Shown here: one piece after another, positions 22,062-22,730 of the stretch
How the letters are laid out: each line of letters starts with the position of its first letter
How positions within the stretch are numbered: the first letter of the stretch is position 1
Origin: Deltaproteobacteria bacterium
Lineage (GTDB): Bacteria; Desulfobacterota_B; Binatia; Bin18
Direction: 5' to 3'
Length of the DNA stretch: 22,730 nt
Assembly: GCA_012271025.1 (NCBI GenBank)
Contig: JAAXHF010000264.1
Coordinates: 1-22,730, forward strand
Program-made: the position numbers and the translations under genes
Notes under the pieces: generated by a model
Seen by the model: the letters and a program-made list of their open reading frames with translations, nothing else
Databases searched by the model: none
What the model was told of the DNA's origin: nothing

Positions 22062-22730
22062 TCAGTCTCCAACCCAGCCGGCTCGGTGGTTCAGGGGAGC
22101 GTGCCCGTGGCCGATGCGGAACCCGGCGCGCATGGCCCGGGTGACAAAGGCTTTGGCGGCGGCCACGGCTTCGGGAACCGGCCGGCCCTGGGCCAGACCG
22201 GCGGTGATGGCGGCGGAGAAGGTACACCCGGCGCCATGGGTGCACACGGTCTCCAGCTTTTGGCTGGTATAGGCGCGAAAGCTGTGACCGTCGAACAGCA
22301 GGTCGCAGGCCTCGTGCGCAAGATGTCCGCCTTTGACGATGACATGGGCCGGACCGAGCGCTTTGATGCGTCGGGCGGCTTCTTCCATGCTGGGGCGGTC
22401 TGTGACCTCAAGGCCGGCCAGCAGGCCGGCCTCGTGCAGATTGGGGGTCACAATCAGAGCCAGGGGAAAGAGGTGCTCAACCAGCGCCTGTCTGGCCTCG
22501 GCCCGCAACAGCGGGTGCCCGCCTTTGGCGACCATGACCGGATCGACCACAAGCCGGCGGATCTGATACTCGGCGATTTTTTTGCTGACGGCCGTGACCA
22601 GGGGGATGGACGCCAGCATGCCCGTCTTGGCCGCCTGGGTACCGATATCGGGCAGGACACTGTCGAACTGCGGGGCCACAAAGTCGGGCGGCAGCTCACT
22701 GACCGCCTGTACGCCCCGGGTGTTCTGGGC
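22062..22730 (-). CDS. thiD: Hydroxymethylpyrimidine/phosphomethylpyrimidine kinase ThiD, 5'-truncated by the window edge
   Basis: The visible 222 residues are most of ThiD, which phosphorylates HMP to HMP-P and HMP-PP in thiamine synthesis. The frame runs off the window: AQNTRGVQAVSELPPDFVAPQFDSVLPDIG is the usual early region, so about 45 N-terminal residues are missing. Other markers are KTGMLAS, VVDPVMVAKGGHPLL, VTPNLHEAGLLAG, VIVKGGHL and GAGCTFSAAITAGLAQG, where the Cys of the GxGCTxSAA motif is the catalytic-site residue. The apparent GTG start at 22679 is only an internal Val. The C-terminus ends at the normal place after AGWVGD. ptsP follows 99 nt downstream on the same strand, but a functional link is not expected. 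Confidence 0.95.
   Translation of the reverse strand, partial: AQNTRGVQAVSELPPDFVAPQFDSVLPDIGTQAAKTGMLASIPLVTAVSKKIAEYQIRRLVVDPVMVAKGGHPLLRAEARQALVEHLFPLALIVTPNLHEAGLLAGLEVTDRPSMEEAARRIKALGPAHVIVKGGHLAHEACDLLFDGHSFRAYTSQKLETVCTHGAGCTFSAAITAGLAQGRPVPEAVAAAKAFVTRAMRAGFRIGHGHAPLNHRAGWVGD

Overview
This window looks like chromosomal DNA of an uncultured, GC-rich, Gram-negative bacterium. The Gram-negative call rests on a Tat-exported MsrP, two large exported proteins that end in the terminal-Phe strand typical of outer-membrane beta-barrels, an IalB-type secreted protein, and a GAF-type PtsP. The mix (several class III CoA-transferases, a crotonase, an ACAD10/11-like phosphotransferase, DUF5916, DUF790, IalB, tailed HU) fits proteobacterial or Tectomicrobia/Binatia-like lineages, but I cannot assign a taxon from the sequence alone. 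No rRNA, tRNA, IS transposase, CRISPR array or integrase was seen. No stretch above 300 bases lacks a gene.

Layout. 1-2091 (minus): msrP followed by an overlapping NAPE-PLD-like metallo-beta-lactamase lipoprotein. 2223-3470 (plus): a class III CoA-transferase, divergent from msrP. 3550-5482 (plus): a visibly AT-richer insert with a 66-aa two-helix membrane protein, a DUF4238-like protein and a small PD-(D/E)XK-like protein. 5540-6772 (minus): a DUF790/Bax1-type nuclease with no XPB helicase beside it. 6888-7727 (plus): an enoyl-CoA hydratase whose stop codon lies inside a perfect 17-bp inverted repeat. 7906-12241 (plus): two tandem DUF5916/CBM9-like outer-membrane proteins, nearly identical in the N-terminal third and diverged in the barrel; the second has no good start codon. 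12254-13069 (minus): an aldo/keto reductase. 13164-13947: two divergent small helix-turn-helix proteins sharing a long dyad that overlaps a good promoter. 14053-16452 (minus): a fused two-domain class III CoA-transferase. 16575-17185 (plus): a Phd/VapC-type toxin-antitoxin pair with a 28-bp palindromic operator. 17261-18280 (plus): an APH-family phosphotransferase. 18322-22730 (minus): ialB-like gene, HU with a basic tail, ptsP, and thiD cut by the window edge.

How the genes work together. The CoA-transferases, crotonase and APH-type kinase suggest acyl-CoA catabolism scattered through the region rather than one operon. thiD, ptsP, HU and ialB are co-directional housekeeping genes, but HU has its own likely promoter and terminator. 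The most unusual items are (i) the divergent two-regulator switch at 13164-13947, arranged like a miniature cI/Cro module with no phage genes around it, (ii) the tandem DUF5916 pair with domain-specific divergence and start loss in copy 2, and (iii) the AT-rich insert next to an orphan Bax1-like nuclease. All functions are inferred from motifs read by eye; no database search was run.
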